A stretch of 64,000 bases of DNA. It comes from Boseongicola sp. H5 (GTDB lineage: Bacteria; Pseudomonadota; Alphaproteobacteria; Rhodobacterales; Rhodobacteraceae). Location: assembly GCA_020622165.1 (NCBI GenBank), contig JACNMN010000002.1, positions 522,996-586,995 on the forward strand. The letters run 5' to 3'. The translations under genes were made by a program, and so were the position numbers. Positions 63,832 to 64,000 of the stretch are shown here, in pieces; the stretch's first letter is position 1, and the number at the start of each line of letters is the position of its first letter. The notes beneath the pieces were generated by a model. The model ran no database searches. It saw nothing but the letters and a program-made list of their open reading frames with translations, and was not told the DNA's origin.

Positions 63832-64000
63832 TTATTCGGCGTCATCTACAAACCTCGTCCGGTGAGGGACGATCCCGTCGCCGATACTAGCAATGATCGC
63901 GGAAGCCGTTACCGTCCCAACGCCAGGGATCGTGCGCAACAAGCGGACACGCGCATCTTCTTTAGCGACCTGCTTCAGGCGATCTTCGTACCACCGAACA
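63832..64000 (-). pseudogene. IS110-family transposase, truncated C-terminal fragment
   Basis: On the minus strand the frame reads RWYEDRLKQVAKEDARVRLL, then RTIPGVGTVTASAIIASIGDG, the typical IS110/IS116 helix-hairpin-helix region before the catalytic Ser domain. After IGDG it departs from the family (IVPHRTRFVDDAE) and stops at 63832. The tnp20 domain with its Ser nucleophile is missing, so the element is dead. The N-terminal part runs beyond the window edge. Confidence 0.8.

Overview
The window is a high-GC alphaproteobacterial chromosome segment, most likely from a denitrifying member of the Rhodobacteraceae. Support: the split his order hisB-hisH-hisA-hisF-hisE, a membrane-bound Nar nitrate reductase operon, Zur/Znu genes, DUF849, GT61-FkbM and pimeloyl-CoA-type genes typical of that group, and GC-rich third codon positions almost throughout. 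No rRNA and no CRISPR array were seen. One tRNA (Tyr, GUA) is present.

Layout. 1-9.5 kb: end of a nitrate/nitrite transporter, then narGHJI, followed co-directionally by a parvulin-type isomerase, a hemerythrin-like protein, an internally deleted beta-carbonic anhydrase and a DUF2478 protein. 9.5-16.9 kb: a full five-step histidine utilisation locus. hutU-hutG-hutH-hutI run leftward and hutF-hutC rightward, with inverted repeats in the divergent promoter that are likely HutC operators. 17-21.2 kb: histidine biosynthesis genes hisB, hisH, hisA, hisF, hisE, interrupted by a DUF2147 gene on the other strand and a small membrane protein. 21.4-24.2 kb: small housekeeping genes (CoA-binding protein, YHS protein with a strong terminator, zinc ribbon, TrmH-type rRNA methyltransferase, VOC protein) and tRNA-Tyr. 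24.2-27.1 kb: an accessory patch directly 3' of the tRNA with a GT61-FkbM fusion gene and two gene-poor stretches. 27.3-34 kb: ppsA, a glycosyltransferase, ridA-clpX, clpP, and a methyltransferase gene broken by one in-frame TGA. 34.1-38.1 kb: an ArsR/SRPBCC pair with tandem operators on its start codon, then the zinc regulon znuA / zur-znuC-znuB around a perfect palindrome (Zur box). 38-51.3 kb: a beta-oxidation block (creatininase-like, DUF849 enzyme, TesB, thiolase, multifunctional FadB-like protein, two-subunit acyl-CoA dehydrogenase, kinase-like protein, further ACAD, nitronate monooxygenase, glutaryl-CoA dehydrogenase) best read as degradation of dicarboxylic acids such as pimelate or glutarate. 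51.4-62.7 kb: an AraC regulator divergent from a PhyH oxygenase, then a metallo-beta-lactamase-fold protein with a damaged metal site, an Opp/Dpp-type ABC importer with fused ATPases, and a GH38 alpha-mannosidase. This is a candidate uptake-and-cleavage system for a mannosylated compound. 62.9 kb to the end: AT-richer accessory DNA with an orphan secreted protein and a truncated IS110-family transposase at the edge.

The most unusual points are the mannosidase/peptide-importer/PhyH locus, the carbonic anhydrase that has lost its first zinc-ligand segment inside the nar operon, the TGA-interrupted methyltransferase, the divergent tRNA-Tyr, and the tandem ArsR operators that cover a probable leaderless start. 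All functional calls come from reading motifs and gene order; no database search was run.
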